From positions 434,001-498,000 of the forward strand of contig CATOSB010000004.1 of the NCBI GenBank assembly GCA_951812305.1: a stretch of 64,000 nt of DNA. Reading direction: 5' to 3'. The notes below the pieces were generated by a model that was not told the origin of the DNA, searched no databases, and was given only the letters and a program-made list of their open reading frames with translations. A program made the translations under genes and the position numbers. The DNA is from an uncultured Paracoccaceae bacterium (lineage in GTDB: Bacteria; Pseudomonadota; Alphaproteobacteria; Rhodobacterales; Rhodobacteraceae). The number at the start of each line of letters is the position of its first letter. Positions within the stretch are counted from its first letter, which is position 1. Positions 46,831 through 56,609 of the stretch are shown piece by piece.

Positions 46831-47352
46831 ATGCCCAACTATATACTGACAGACCGGCTGCTGGTGCGGCCCTACGTGGCATCCGATGGCCCTGAGGTTG
46901 TCGAGTTGCTGAATGACTTTGCCGTGTCCAAATGGATGTCTACAATTCCTCATCCTTATACGGATGCTGACGTGCAGCTGGTCAACGCAGACGGCTCCAG
47001 CCGTTGGCCGGAGCTCGCGGCGATCACCCTGAAAGGTGAAATAGTCGGCGGGATCAGCGCAGGTGATCATTTTGGCTATTGGATCGGGCGCGCGCATTGG
47101 GGGCAGGGCATCGCAACCGAGGCGGCAGCAGCGATGCTTCACTATCTGTTTGAGTCCGAGGGACGTGATGAGGTCACGACCGGCGTGTTTGCCGGCAACC
47201 GCGCGTCTTCTCGTATTCTGGATCGGCTGGGTTTTCGCGAGGTCAGCCGCAATATGATCCCCTGTGCGGCGCGTGGAGATGGGATTGAGGTTGCTAACAT
47301 CAATCTTAGTGTGGATCGCAGCCATTGGGGACAGGTGTCGTGGGACAACTGA
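46831..47352 (+). CDS. GNAT-family acetyltransferase (RimJ-like), first of four
   Basis: 173 residues. TDRLLVRPYVASD opens the RimJ/RimL-type fold; the acetyl-CoA loop is YWIGRAHWGQGIATEAA near residue 86 and the C-terminal part is NRASSRILDRLGFREV. It clearly resembles the next gene product, including WxxxxPHPY, so the two are tandem paralogues. Substrate unknown. It overlaps the next gene by about 13 bp. Confidence 0.85.
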   Translation: MPNYILTDRLLVRPYVASDGPEVVELLNDFAVSKWMSTIPHPYTDADVQLVNADGSSRWPELAAITLKGEIVGGISAGDHFGYWIGRAHWGQGIATEAAAAMLHYLFESEGRDEVTTGVFAGNRASSRILDRLGFREVSRNMIPCAARGDGIEVANINLSVDRSHWGQVSWDN

Positions 47353-47846
47353 TTGAAACCCCGCGCCTTCGGATTCGCCCATATCGACTGGGCGATGCTG
47401 CTGCCGTCGTTCAGGGCTTGAACAACTGGGAAGTGGCACGTTGGTTGGGCCGCGTACCGCACCCCTATGAGCGAGAGGATTTTGCGATCTTTTTTGATGC
47501 CGACGGACTGCAGAAATGGCCTGCGCGGGCAGCCATTTGCCGTGGCGTTGAAGTAATCGGTGGCATCGGGATCGGCGAGCATCTTGGTTATTGGCTAGCA
47601 CAGCCTTATTGGGGGCAGGGTTACGCGACTGAAGCCGCGCGGGCGATGGTGCAATATTATTTCGACAACCATGCGAAAGACACTCTTGGTTCAGGGTATT
47701 TTGCTGGCAACTTGGCGTCTGCTCGAGTGCTTGAAAAATGCGGCTTTCGAGAGGTGCGGCGCGGCATGAATGACTCGCGCTCCAACCGCTGTGCGATGCC
47801 TCATGTTTGGATGGAATTGACCCGTGCAGAATGGGAGGGTGCGTGA
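47340..47846 (+). CDS. GNAT-family acetyltransferase (RimJ-like), second of four
   Basis: 168 residues from a GTG at 47340 (VGQLIETPRLRIRPYRLGD); the start is inferred from alignment with its paralogue. The acetyl-CoA loop is YWLAQPYWGQGYATEAARAM. Substrate unknown. Its TGA overlaps the ATG of the HAD-like gene. Confidence 0.83.
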   Translation: MGQLIETPRLRIRPYRLGDAAAVVQGLNNWEVARWLGRVPHPYEREDFAIFFDADGLQKWPARAAICRGVEVIGGIGIGEHLGYWLAQPYWGQGYATEAARAMVQYYFDNHAKDTLGSGYFAGNLASARVLEKCGFREVRRGMNDSRSNRCAMPHVWMELTRAEWEGA

Positions 47847-48214
47847 TGGCATCGAGTTGCATTTTGGCTTGGGACTTTGACGGCGTACTCAATGCCCGTA
47901 TACAGGATGTCCGCTTTCATTGGGGTGACGACCTTGAGGAAGCCACAGGTCAGTCCAAGGACGTCTTCGAAGCCCACGTTTTCAAAAGATATTTCGACAC
48001 GGTCCTCACGGGTTGCGAAGATTTATGTGAACGCGTTGCCAGATCGGCGGACGCGGTAGGATACACTGATGGCGCTGACATTCTCTTGGTTGACGATTTG
48101 GCAGAAAACGTTGAAGCCGCCCGCGCAATCGGCTGTGGCGCAATCCTCCCAACGGACAAAACCCGTCGTGAGCTTCCCGCGTTTCTTGAGGCCCATACAG
48201 GGGTCAGAGTGTGA
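47846..48214 (+). CDS. Short HAD-like protein, probably internally deleted
   Basis: 122 residues. Motif I is present (LAWDFDGVLNA, nucleophile Asp) and so is the motif IV-like ILLVDDLAENVEAARAIG, but only about 60 residues separate them. Standard haloacid-dehalogenase hydrolases need about 200 residues, with a cap, the Ser/Thr of motif II and the Lys of motif III; these are missing. An in-frame deletion of about 80-100 codons seems likely, leaving it inactive, yet start and stop overlaps with both neighbours are kept. Confidence 0.65.
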   Translation: MASSCILAWDFDGVLNARIQDVRFHWGDDLEEATGQSKDVFEAHVFKRYFDTVLTGCEDLCERVARSADAVGYTDGADILLVDDLAENVEAARAIGCGAILPTDKTRRELPAFLEAHTGVRV

Positions 48215-48813
48215 GTGTTGCAGTCGCCACATTTGCGGTATTCGCCGCCAGCCAGATCGGCACTCCGGGCCCCGCCAATATGGCGATGATGGCGACGGGT
48301 GCTCGTTATGGGTTTCGTGCAGCCCTGCCTTTCATGTTGGGCGTGCTGTTCGGTAAGCAGTTGATTATCTGGCCCATCGGGTTCGGGTTGATGGAACTGG
48401 CGCAATCTGTGCCGTGGCTGTTTCTGTCTCTGAAATATCTGAGCGCGGCCTACATCATCTATCTCGCCTGGAGGATCGCTAATCTTCGCCTGAAACAGGG
48501 TGAAGCGGGCGAGGCGCCGGGGTTTGTAAACGGGTTAATCGTGCACCCGCTGAACCCCAAAGCCTGGGCAATGATAACGGCGGGATTTACAAATTTCGTG
48601 TCGTCCGATACGCCCGCGTTGCAAGCCACGGCGATCATCGCCGCCGTACTGTTTGCCGTACAGGCAGCGTTTCACCCGATCTGGACATTTGCGGGTGACC
48701 GCATCGCTGCGACGGTTGCGGGAAAGCCTTCGGAAAAATATTTGATGTGGACCTTGGCGGCGTTGACCGTCGCCTCAGTTCTGTTGGTTCTGGTTTCCAA
48801 AGGAGGAAACTGA
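48211..48813 (+). CDS. LysE-family amino-acid exporter
   Basis: 200 residues with about six helices. The N-terminal signature is TPGPANMAMMATGARYGFRA, a family hallmark, and NGLIVHPLNPKAWAMI near residue 108 is the second conserved block. It probably exports an amino acid or a homoserine-lactone-like compound. The GTG start at 48211 overlaps the previous stop. Confidence 0.88.
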   Translation: MSVAVATFAVFAASQIGTPGPANMAMMATGARYGFRAALPFMLGVLFGKQLIIWPIGFGLMELAQSVPWLFLSLKYLSAAYIIYLAWRIANLRLKQGEAGEAPGFVNGLIVHPLNPKAWAMITAGFTNFVSSDTPALQATAIIAAVLFAVQAAFHPIWTFAGDRIAATVAGKPSEKYLMWTLAALTVASVLLVLVSKGGN

Positions 48814-49349
48814 TGTTGGCTGAAAAGATCTCTCAACCTGTAATCACGACACGACGTTTGCAATTGCGGCCACTGGAATTACGCGATGCGCGTGCGCTGT
48901 CAATATTTGCGGCAGATCCAAAAGTGGCGCGGATGACGACAAGCATTCCACATCCATTGCCGCCGCGCGCCGCGGAAGAATTCATCGCCGGAACGCAGGC
49001 CAGCAACAGGACCGAAGATGCCTGGGCGATTGACGCAAACACCATCGGGTTGCCGTCGATTGTCGGTGTAATCGGAGTGGAAAGGCTGGATCGGCAGCAG
49101 TCCGAAATCGGCTATTGGGTCGCACCGACGTTTTGGGGATCTGGCATCGCGTCCGAGGCGGTTGAGGCCATCGTTGCGGCCAATCCGCATGGCGCGCGCA
49201 CATTGTTTGGCTCCGTTTTTCAGGACAATCCCGCTTCGGCACGGGTTCTGGAAAAAGCCGGGTTCGAATACTTGGGCGAAGCGGAAGCGCACTCAGTTGC
49301 GAGGGGTGAAAATGTTGCCACCTGGACCTATCTGAGAAAGCTGGATTAA
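48813..49349 (+). CDS. GNAT-family acetyltransferase, third of four
   Basis: 178 residues. TTRRLQLRPLELRDARALS opens the fold; the CoA loop is YWVAPTFWGSGIASEAVEA and the end is NPASARVLEKAGFEYLG. The start at 48813 (GGAGG upstream) overlaps the LysE stop, and its stop overlaps the next start by one base. Confidence 0.87.
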   Translation: MLAEKISQPVITTRRLQLRPLELRDARALSIFAADPKVARMTTSIPHPLPPRAAEEFIAGTQASNRTEDAWAIDANTIGLPSIVGVIGVERLDRQQSEIGYWVAPTFWGSGIASEAVEAIVAANPHGARTLFGSVFQDNPASARVLEKAGFEYLGEAEAHSVARGENVATWTYLRKLD

Positions 49350-49882
49350 TGGCGGTGGCACCTTTCACACTCAGAACCGAACGGTTGATCCTTGATCTGC
49401 TGCGGATCGAGGATTGGCCTGTGGTTCTGCGCGAATGGGGCGTGCCAGAGGTGGCAAGAATGACAGCATCGTTCCGAACTGATTGGACGGAAGAAACAGT
49501 GAAAGACTGGATCGCGGCGCGTCTGCGGCCCGGGCAGAACGGTATGGGCTGCGCTGTGCGTCTGCGCGACGGGCGCCGGCTGATCGGATCGGTGGGCATG
49601 GGCGGCAACCCGCGCAATATCGGTTATGCGTTTGGCGTCGCGCACTGGGGTCATGGATATGCCAGTGAAGCCATCCGTGGGTTCCTTACCGCCGGACTGG
49701 CGCATGAACCCGATCTGGATGTAGTCGAGGCCGGCGTGTTCGACGACAATCCCGCCTCGGCCCGGGTTCTGGCCAAAATGGGATTCACCCGCGTTGGTCC
49801 CAGTGACTGTGAAAGTCAAGCACGGGTTGAGGCCGGACCAAGTTCGCTTTATCGCCTGTTCAGATCAGATTTTAGGGCCTGA
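49349..49882 (+). CDS. GNAT-family acetyltransferase, fourth of four
   Basis: 177 residues. LRTERLILDLLRIEDW opens the fold; FGVAHWGHGYASEAIRGF is the CoA loop and DDNPASARVLAKMGFTRVG the C-terminal part. Close in layout to the third acetyltransferase. obgE follows after 3 bp. Confidence 0.87.
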   Translation: MAVAPFTLRTERLILDLLRIEDWPVVLREWGVPEVARMTASFRTDWTEETVKDWIAARLRPGQNGMGCAVRLRDGRRLIGSVGMGGNPRNIGYAFGVAHWGHGYASEAIRGFLTAGLAHEPDLDVVEAGVFDDNPASARVLAKMGFTRVGPSDCESQARVEAGPSSLYRLFRSDFRA

Positions 49883-49885
49883 GAC

Positions 49886-50914
49886 ATGAAATTCCTCGAT
49901 CTCGCCAAGGTTTACATCCGATCCGGCGGCGGCGGCAGCGGGGCGGTGAGCTTTCGGCGTGAGAAATACATTGAATATGGCGGGCCTGACGGCGGTGACG
50001 GCGGACGCGGCGGCGATATCATGGCAGAGGCGGTGGACGGGCTGAACACTCTGATCGACTTTCGTTATCAACAGCATTTTTTCGCCAAAAATGGCCAGGG
50101 GGGCATGGGCAAACAACGAACAGGCCGCGATGCCGATACCGTTGTGCTTCGTGTGCCCGTTGGGACAGAAGTGCTGGACGAGGATCAGGAAACCGTTCTG
50201 GCCGATCTTAGAGCGATTGGCGACCAGGCGGTCCTGGCAAAGGGCGGCAATGGCGGGTTTGGCAACCTGCATTTCAAATCGGCCACCAACCAAGCCCCGC
50301 GCAAGGCCAATCCCGGTCAAGAGGGTGTTGAGCGTACGATCTGGCTGAGGTTGAAACTTATCGCGGATGCCGGGTTATTGGGGATGCCAAACGCAGGCAA
50401 GTCGACGTTTCTGGCGGCAACATCTAACGCGCGCCCGAAGATTGCCGATTATCCGTTCACTACGCTGCATCCCAACCTTGGCGTTGTCGGGGTGGACAAT
50501 GCTGAGTTCGTCATGGCGGACATTCCCGGACTGATCGCTGGCGCGCATGAGGGGCGCGGGATCGGGGACCGGTTTCTGGGGCATGTGGAACGTTGTTCGG
50601 TGCTTTTGCACCTTGTCGATGGCACGTCCGAGGATGTTGTGGGCGACTATAAAACGATCATCGGCGAGTTGGAGGCTTACGGCGGTGTGCTTGCAAGCAA
50701 ACCGCGCATCACAGCGATGAACAAAATCGATGCGTTGGATCAAGATGAGCGCGCCGTGAAATTGAAAGCGTTGCAAAAAGTTGCCGGACCCGTTTTGCCG
50801 ATGTCGGGTGTCAGCCGTGAGGGCCTTACGGGTGTTCTGCGGGTGGTCAGGGCCGCGGTTGTGAAGGACCGCGAACTTGAAAACGTTACGGAGGCCGGGC
50901 CTTGGCAACCTTGA
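49886..50914 (+). CDS. obgE: GTPase ObgE/CgtA
   Basis: 342 residues. The Gly-rich Obg fold (residues 1-158, [19 protein letters not shown]) precedes the G domain: [13 protein letters not shown] near 166, [16 protein letters not shown] near 212 and MNKIDALD near 280. It acts in 50S assembly and growth control. The optional C-terminal OCT domain is absent. Its stop overlaps proB by 13 bp. Confidence 0.97.
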   Translation: MKFLDLAKVYIRSGGGGSGAVSFRREKYIEYGGPDGGDGGRGGDIMAEAVDGLNTLIDFRYQQHFFAKNGQGGMGKQRTGRDADTVVLRVPVGTEVLDEDQETVLADLRAIGDQAVLAKGGNGGFGNLHFKSATNQAPRKANPGQEGVERTIWLRLKLIADAGLLGMPNAGKSTFLAATSNARPKIADYPFTTLHPNLGVVGVDNAEFVMADIPGLIAGAHEGRGIGDRFLGHVERCSVLLHLVDGTSEDVVGDYKTIIGELEAYGGVLASKPRITAMNKIDALDQDERAVKLKALQKVAGPVLPMSGVSREGLTGVLRVVRAAVVKDRELENVTEAGPWQP

Positions 50915-52005
50915 GTGCGTCTAGACGTCTTGTCGTCAAAATCGGCTCCGCCCTTCTGGTCGACCGCGACAGCGGGCAATTGCGGGCGGGCTGGTTGGCG
51001 GGATTGGCGACCGATGTCGCCGCGATAAAGGCGCGCGGCACGGACGTAATTCTTGTGTCGTCCGGGTCAATAGCGCTGGGTCGGGCGGCTTTAGGGTTGG
51101 ATCAGGACGTATTGGCATTGGAACAGTCGCAAGCCGCGGCAGCCGTGGGACAGATTCGGTTGGCACGCGCCTATGAGGAAGCATTGGCCCCACACAGGCT
51201 GACCACCGCACAGGTTCTGGTGACGCTGGAAGACAGTGCCGACAGAAGGCGCTATTTGAACAGCCGCGCCACGCTGGAGCAGTTGCTGCGGTTGGGAACT
51301 GTACCGATCGTGAACGAAAACGACACGGTGGCGACCGATGAAATCCGGTTTGGCGATAACGACCGGCTCGCGGCACAAATTGCCGTATCGGTCGGCGCGG
51401 ATACATTGGTGCTGTTGTCTGATGTTGACGGGTTTTACGATTGCGATCCACGGTTGAACAAAGACGCGCAGCGCTATGATATCATAGATAAAATTACACC
51501 GGAAACCGAAGCGATGGCGGGTGATGTCGGCTCTGGATTGTCCAAAGGTGGCATGAAGACGAAGCTGATGGCGGCGAAAACCGCAACCGCGGCTGGATGT
51601 GCACTGGCGATCACGGAAGGCTCGGCAATGCGCCCGTTGTCTGCGCTGGAAAATGGCGCGCCAGCAACCTGGTTTACGGCGCAGGGCGATCCCCATACAG
51701 CGCGAAAACGCTGGATTGCCGCGATGAAGCCGAAGGGTGAAATTGACGTCGATACAGGCGCCGCGTTGGCGCTGGCGAAAGGTAAATCACTTCTGCCCGC
51801 TGGTGTGATCGGTGTCAGCGGCAATTTTGGGCGCGGTGATCCAGTTGTAATTAACGGGCCAGCCGGGTCCATCGGGCAGGGGTTATCCCGATACACCAGC
51901 GCAGAGGCGGTTTCCATCAAGGGGCGCCAATCAAGTGACATCGAAGGTATTCTTGGCTATCCCGGACGTGCAGCTTTGATACATCGCGACGACATGGCAA
52001 TCTGA
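50902..52005 (+). CDS. proB: Glutamate 5-kinase
   Basis: 367 residues: an amino-acid kinase domain ([54 protein letters not shown]) followed by a PUA domain from about 275. It phosphorylates glutamate, the first step of proline synthesis. The TTG start at 50902 has GGAGG upstream and lies inside the end of obgE. Confidence 0.96.
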   Translation: MATLSASRRLVVKIGSALLVDRDSGQLRAGWLAGLATDVAAIKARGTDVILVSSGSIALGRAALGLDQDVLALEQSQAAAAVGQIRLARAYEEALAPHRLTTAQVLVTLEDSADRRRYLNSRATLEQLLRLGTVPIVNENDTVATDEIRFGDNDRLAAQIAVSVGADTLVLLSDVDGFYDCDPRLNKDAQRYDIIDKITPETEAMAGDVGSGLSKGGMKTKLMAAKTATAAGCALAITEGSAMRPLSALENGAPATWFTAQGDPHTARKRWIAAMKPKGEIDVDTGAALALAKGKSLLPAGVIGVSGNFGRGDPVVINGPAGSIGQGLSRYTSAEAVSIKGRQSSDIEGILGYPGRAALIHRDDMAI

Positions 52006-52020
52006 TCATGGGGCAATGAG

Positions 52021-53274
52021 ATGAAAGACCAGACTGATATTTCACAGATCATGGCCGAGATTGGCGCGCGGGCAAAAGCGGCAGCCGCGGAATTGGCTTA
52101 TGCCGCACCTGAGTCCAAGGCGATTGCTCTGAATGCAGCGGCGGATGCGGTCTGGGGTCGCCGCAATGAGATCATGTCAGCGAACGGGCAGGATATGGAA
52201 TTCGGCCGCGACAAAGGCCTGTCTGCCGCGATGCTGGACCGTCTGATGCTGGATGAGCCACGCATTCGGGGTATTTGCGATGGAATACGCGCTGTTGCGG
52301 CGCAGGATGATCCGGTCGGTGAAGTGATTGCTGAATGGGATCGGCCTACGGGGTTGCATATTCGCCGCGTGCGCACACCGTTGGGTGTGATTGGCGTGAT
52401 CTATGAAAGCCGCCCGAACGTGACGGCGGATGCCGGTGCCTTGTGTCTGAAGGCCGGAAATGCCGTTATTCTGCGCGGCGGTTCGGAAAGTTTTCACTCT
52501 TCTGGCGCGATTCACGCTTGTCTCGTTGATGGCTTGCACGTGGCCGGATTACCCGAGGATGCAATTCAGAAAGTACCAACACGCGACCGTGCCGCGGTCT
52601 CGGAAATGCTGGCGATGACGGATCATATTGACGTGATTGTGCCGCGCGGCGGCAAGGGCCTTGTGGGTTTGGTTCAGCGCGAGGCGCGGGTGCCGGTTTT
52701 TGCCCACCTCGAGGGTATTGTGCATATCTATGTCGACAAGGCGGCAGATGCCCGGAAGGCGTTGGACGTCATTTTAAATGCCAAGACCCGCAGGACCGGG
52801 ATCTGTGGCGCGGCGGAGTGTTTGCTGATTCACCGTGATGTGGTGGGCACGATTGGCAAGGATGTCGTCGAGCTGTTGATAGAGGCCGGCGTCGAGGTGC
52901 GAAGCGAAGGGCTTGCCGGGTCTGTGGATGCCTCCGCTGACGATTGGGGCATGGAATATCTTGACATGAAGATCGCCGCAAAAGTTGTTGATAATATTGA
53001 TGAAGCAATTGACCATATCCGTGTATACGGGTCCAATCACACTGACTGCATCCTGACAGAGGACGACGCCGCCGCAGAACATTTTTTTGAACGGCTCGAC
53101 AGTGCTATCCTGATGCGAAATGCGTCCACCCAATTTGCCGACGGCGGTGAATTCGGGATGGGGGCAGAGATCGGGATTGCCACCGGCAAAATGCACGCGC
53201 GTGGCCCGGTGGGCGCCGCGCAGCTGACCAGTTTTAAATACCTTGTTGACGGTGATGGGACCACACGGGCTTGA
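52021..53274 (+). CDS. proA: Gamma-glutamyl phosphate reductase
   Basis: 417 residues of the aldehyde dehydrogenase superfamily. [20 protein letters not shown] near residue 119, [11 protein letters not shown] near 153 and the catalytic Cys in [18 protein letters not shown] near 260 are visible. It makes glutamate semialdehyde for proline. It follows proB by 15 bp and converges on chpT with 5 bp between stops. Confidence 0.97.
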   Translation: MKDQTDISQIMAEIGARAKAAAAELAYAAPESKAIALNAAADAVWGRRNEIMSANGQDMEFGRDKGLSAAMLDRLMLDEPRIRGICDGIRAVAAQDDPVGEVIAEWDRPTGLHIRRVRTPLGVIGVIYESRPNVTADAGALCLKAGNAVILRGGSESFHSSGAIHACLVDGLHVAGLPEDAIQKVPTRDRAAVSEMLAMTDHIDVIVPRGGKGLVGLVQREARVPVFAHLEGIVHIYVDKAADARKALDVILNAKTRRTGICGAAECLLIHRDVVGTIGKDVVELLIEAGVEVRSEGLAGSVDASADDWGMEYLDMKIAAKVVDNIDEAIDHIRVYGSNHTDCILTEDDAAAEHFFERLDSAILMRNASTQFADGGEFGMGAEIGIATGKMHARGPVGAAQLTSFKYLVDGDGTTRA

Positions 53275-53279
53275 ATGGC

Positions 53280-53882
53280 TCAGAACCTGACGTGAATTTC
53301 TGTATCGCGATGCTCCACCGCTGCGCTGCGCCCCGCATCCGCAAGCAATAGCGACAGGATCAGGAACTGAATTTCCGATGGTTTGATTTCGGCGGCAACC
53401 GAACTCGGCTCCGTAAGGCCGGTCCAAAGTTCTTGTGCGAAATTGATACGATCTGCTTCGGCGATACCAATCCAGTTAACCGCCTCGTTGCGAATTTTGA
53501 TGGCCCCTCCGCGGGGTAGGGCAACCTCCAGACACTGGATCAGAAGAAAGGCCAGTTTGACCTGATCGCGGGGCATGTCGCGGTCAATTGTCCATTCAAT
53601 CGAAAGACGGGTACCGCGGCTGAGGTCGGCCAAAATAGCACGAACGTCGCCGGCACTCATCATGTGGTCCGGCGATCCGGCTCCGAAAGCGACCCGAAAA
53701 AACCGAATGCGCGCATTGGCGTTTTCCACGCTTTCCGAAATCAGCTCCAATTCCGGCCCACTCATTTCGCCGGACATGCGAAGCAATTCGACGCCGTTGG
53801 AAATCGCACCAATCGGCGATATGAGGTCATGGCAGATGCGCGAACCCAAAAGTGACGCAATATCGGTTGACGACGATGTCAT
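53280..53882 (-). CDS. chpT: Histidine phosphotransferase ChpT
   Basis: 200 residues. The phospho-accepting His is H18 in SRICHDLISPIGAISNGVEL, the first helix of the dimerisation bundle; the C-terminal part is the degenerate ATPase-like domain. In alphaproteobacteria ChpT passes phosphate from CckA to CtrA and CpdR, controlling cell cycle or motility. The start at 53882 has AAAGGA 6 nt upstream. IS66 copy 4 lies only 23 bp upstream of the start, in the same transcriptional direction, so expression may now depend on read-through from the IS. Confidence 0.9.
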   Translation of the reverse strand: MTSSSTDIASLLGSRICHDLISPIGAISNGVELLRMSGEMSGPELELISESVENANARIRFFRVAFGAGSPDHMMSAGDVRAILADLSRGTRLSIEWTIDRDMPRDQVKLAFLLIQCLEVALPRGGAIKIRNEAVNWIGIAEADRINFAQELWTGLTEPSSVAAEIKPSEIQFLILSLLLADAGRSAAVEHRDTEIHVRF

Positions 53883-53905
53883 GGCGGTTCCTTTAAACAA
53901 AAAGT

Positions 53906-55506
53906 GTAACTCCCAAGCACCCTGTCCGATAGGGTTGCGGGGTTTTGTTCCGTCAGAGCCGTGCGATGATCTGAGGTGGTGACAGGGTCAGGATTTCCAG
54001 GATGTTGAACCGGTGTTTTCTGGCCGTCGAGATGACGGACCTGATGTCGGCGAAGACCCGCGCGCCCTCGAGGGTGCGGAAGGTGCCCGAGATTTTCATG
54101 CGCAGCTTCATCATGCGCAGGTCCTGTTCGGCCTGATTGTTTGTGAATGGGACCGCGAAGTCGGCGATGAATCGCAAAACGTCATCGCGGTAGTCACGCA
54201 GGCGGAGGAGCAGGTTGTGGCCTGGCCGCCTGGCTTTTCGGCCGCGGGTGCCGGGGCTTTTGGCCAGCGGGGGCTGGCGTTCGTGGAAGGCGAGCCCCTT
54301 GGCGAGGATCGCCATGTATCTGGTGACTATACCCTGGCGAACCAGTTCCGGGAGTTCGGTCTCGCCTTGATCCTGAGCCGCGCATCTGAGCTGATTGGCG
54401 CTATGAAGCACTGCGCTCATCTCCGTCGCCCAAGGCTCTTTTTCGATCTCTTCGATGGCCTTGAGTTCGCGCAAGTGATGCGCCCCGCAGAGGGCGTGGG
54501 CGTCCACTCCGCTCATATGGGCGTAGTAGGGTTTCCAGTGATCATGAATGATCGTCCCGCCGGTCAGGAAGGTTGGAACAGCACCGCGTTTGGCGCTGAT
54601 GCGGTAATGGGTGAAGGCGGTATCGCAGATCGTGTGCAGCCAGTGCAGCTTGCCGGCAACACGAAGTCCGGTCTCGTCCAGATGCCGAACGCCGCCTTCG
54701 GCAAGCCGGGCGAGAATGTGTTCAACCACGACACCCATCTTATTTGCCGCGCCGCGCGTCCAGTTGGTCACGCTGGCCGCGCACAAGCTGGTGGCCCCAA
54801 ACAGGTCGCGCATAAGCTGGCAGACCCGATCCTCGGGTATCAGCTGCTGAACATTGCAATAGACCGCCACTGCCCGCATGCGCGTGCCATATTGCACATG
54901 CGCGGCCACGCCATCGGGAAAGCCAGCCGTCGTCGTGGCTCGACAATGGTCGCAACAATAAACCGCCGCCTGATGCTCGGTGACCTCCAGGCGTGGCGCA
55001 GGCAAGTCGAACACCTGACGCTTCTCGATCCCTTTCACCATCTCCGCCGTCAGGGCGCTCTGACAGGCGCTGCAATGCGTCGCCTCATGCCGTTCGACAA
55101 AGTCGGGTGTTGACGTCTGGCGCAGGGTGTCGCCCCGGTGGCCAACTTGGCCGCCACTTTTCTTTCCGGATTTGCCACGCAGGCTGCGCGGGGCTGGCTT
55201 CTTCAGGCCATCACTTGAAGGGGGCTTGCTGCTATTGCTGCTGTTCTTGGCCAACTGTCGGCGCAGGTCCGTGATCTCTTCCGCCATGCTCGCCAACGCA
55301 GCTTCAAGCTCAGCGATCCGACGCAGAGCCGTGGCGAGAAGTTGTTCAAGGGCGGCAACCTGATCCATCCCACCACTGATTCAGAGAAATCAACCCGGCG
55401 CCACAGAATTCAGACAAGAAAGAAAAAAAACACGCGCAAAATGGCAAATTCGACTCACCATAAAACTGACAATAACACTCAAACGTGGGGGGTGCTTGGG
55501 AGTTAC
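53906..55506 (-). mobile_element. IS66-family insertion sequence, copy 4 (1601 bp)
   Basis: Same ends and length as the others. Perfect 8-bp target duplication CAAAAAGT (53898-53905 and 55507-55514). It sits in the very short divergent gap between chpT and the DUF3553 gene, about 30 bp before insertion. It carries T at both variable sites (54275 and 54328). Confidence 0.97.
53953..55368 (-). CDS. IS66-family transposase (TnpC type), copy 4
   Basis: 471 residues, ERQPP variant like copy 3, otherwise identical and intact. Its 3' end points at chpT. Confidence 0.96.
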   Translation of the reverse strand: MDQVAALEQLLATALRRIAELEAALASMAEEITDLRRQLAKNSSNSSKPPSSDGLKKPAPRSLRGKSGKKSGGQVGHRGDTLRQTSTPDFVERHEATHCSACQSALTAEMVKGIEKRQVFDLPAPRLEVTEHQAAVYCCDHCRATTTAGFPDGVAAHVQYGTRMRAVAVYCNVQQLIPEDRVCQLMRDLFGATSLCAASVTNWTRGAANKMGVVVEHILARLAEGGVRHLDETGLRVAGKLHWLHTICDTAFTHYRISAKRGAVPTFLTGGTIIHDHWKPYYAHMSGVDAHALCGAHHLRELKAIEEIEKEPWATEMSAVLHSANQLRCAAQDQGETELPELVRQGIVTRYMAILAKGLAFHERQPPLAKSPGTRGRKARRPGHNLLLRLRDYRDDVLRFIADFAVPFTNNQAEQDLRMMKLRMKISGTFRTLEGARVFADIRSVISTARKHRFNILEILTLSPPQIIARL

Positions 55507-55521
55507 CAAAAAGTGCCTGAA

Positions 55522-55701
55522 ATGGACCTCAATTCACTACTTGAACCCGGTACGCTGGTACGCCACCCGGAAAAGGATGACTGGGGACTGGGGCAAGTGC
55601 AATCAAACATCGGCGGGCGCATCACTGTCAATTTCGAACATATGGGCAAAGTCGTTATCGATGGGCGTCATGTCGGGCTGATCATGGTTACTGATCAATG
55701 A
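55522..55701 (+). CDS. DUF3553 family protein
   Basis: 59 residues starting MDLNSLLEPGTLVRHPEKDD, with WGLGQVQSNIGGRITVNFEH in the middle. The family is a small beta-barrel related to the CarD/Tudor-like part of some helicases; function unknown. It starts 15 bp after the right end of IS66 copy 4 and was divergent from chpT before insertion. Its promoter is therefore displaced. Confidence 0.8.
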   Translation: MDLNSLLEPGTLVRHPEKDDWGLGQVQSNIGGRITVNFEHMGKVVIDGRHVGLIMVTDQ

Positions 55702-55835
55702 ATTGAGGCAAATAGCTTAGAATCCGTTAACACTCACCAAAATGTATGAATGCTTGCATTTTAGCGGACGGTTGCGTGAGCCTCGGCGGCGGCCTAAAAG
55801 CAGCGCGTTCTTCGGGCAGCGTCACAGGTGATGTC

Positions 55836-56609
55836 ATGCCGGTGTCTGGACCGGACCTTTCTGTAAGATTTGCAACAGGTGCGGAAGATATCCTTGCCGC
55901 GCAAAGGTTGCGTTATCAGGTATTTGTCGCGGAATGTGGCGGTGACGGCACGACAGTAGATCACGAGTTGCAGATCGAGCGCGACAGGTTCGATCCCTAT
56001 TGCGATCATCTTCTTTTGATGGATGAGAGCAGACCGAAATCCGATCAGATAGTGGGTGCCTACAGGTTAATGTCACAAAAAGGCGCTGAAAGTGCGGGGC
56101 AGTATTACTCCGAGACAGAGTTTGATTTAGGGCCGTTGATCGGATCTGGGCGCAAGCTTTTGGAGCTGGGTCGAACCTGTCTGCGACCCGAATATCGCGG
56201 AGGAACTGCGATGTACGCGCTTTGGTCCGCGCTGGCGCGCTATGTGGACGAACAAGATGTTGAAATCTTGTTCGGTGCCGCCTCGTTTTCGGGCACTGAC
56301 ACAAGAGCGCTGGCGCAACCTTTGTCTTACCTGCATCACCATCATCTCGCGCCACCCGAACTGCGCGTCGCTGCACGCGGGGCGCAGGCCGTAGTGATCG
56401 ACGTGATCGATAAGACCGAACTTGACCGCAGAGCGGCCATTACGTCGACCCCGGCCCTGATCAAAGGGTACCTGCGTATCGGCGGTTTTGTCGGGCAAGG
56501 GGCATGGGTCGATCGTGATTTTAACACCACCGACATATGCATGTTACTGGACACCAGAGTGAGATCTACGCGACAGGCGATCTATCGCTCACCAAGAGGT
56601 GATTCATGA
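55836..56609 (+). CDS. olsB: L-ornithine N-alpha-acyltransferase
   Basis: About 257 residues. It should join a 3-hydroxy fatty acid to ornithine, giving lyso-ornithine lipid. Visible: LRYQVFVAECGGDG near residue 25, DPYCDHLLLMDES, and LLELGRTCLRPEYRGGTAMYALW near 105, the acyltransferase core. The start is uncertain: the frame is open from 55746, and I take the ATG at 55836 (MPVSGPDLSVRFATG). Its end overlaps olsA by 4 bp. Confidence 0.88.
   Translation: MPVSGPDLSVRFATGAEDILAAQRLRYQVFVAECGGDGTTVDHELQIERDRFDPYCDHLLLMDESRPKSDQIVGAYRLMSQKGAESAGQYYSETEFDLGPLIGSGRKLLELGRTCLRPEYRGGTAMYALWSALARYVDEQDVEILFGAASFSGTDTRALAQPLSYLHHHHLAPPELRVAARGAQAVVIDVIDKTELDRRAAITSTPALIKGYLRIGGFVGQGAWVDRDFNTTDICMLLDTRVRSTRQAIYRSPRGDS

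Noticed and set aside
46831..49882. Prophage or defence island
   Set aside because: No phage structural, integrase, restriction or toxin-antitoxin gene is seen. The mobile content is insertion sequences and short repeats only.
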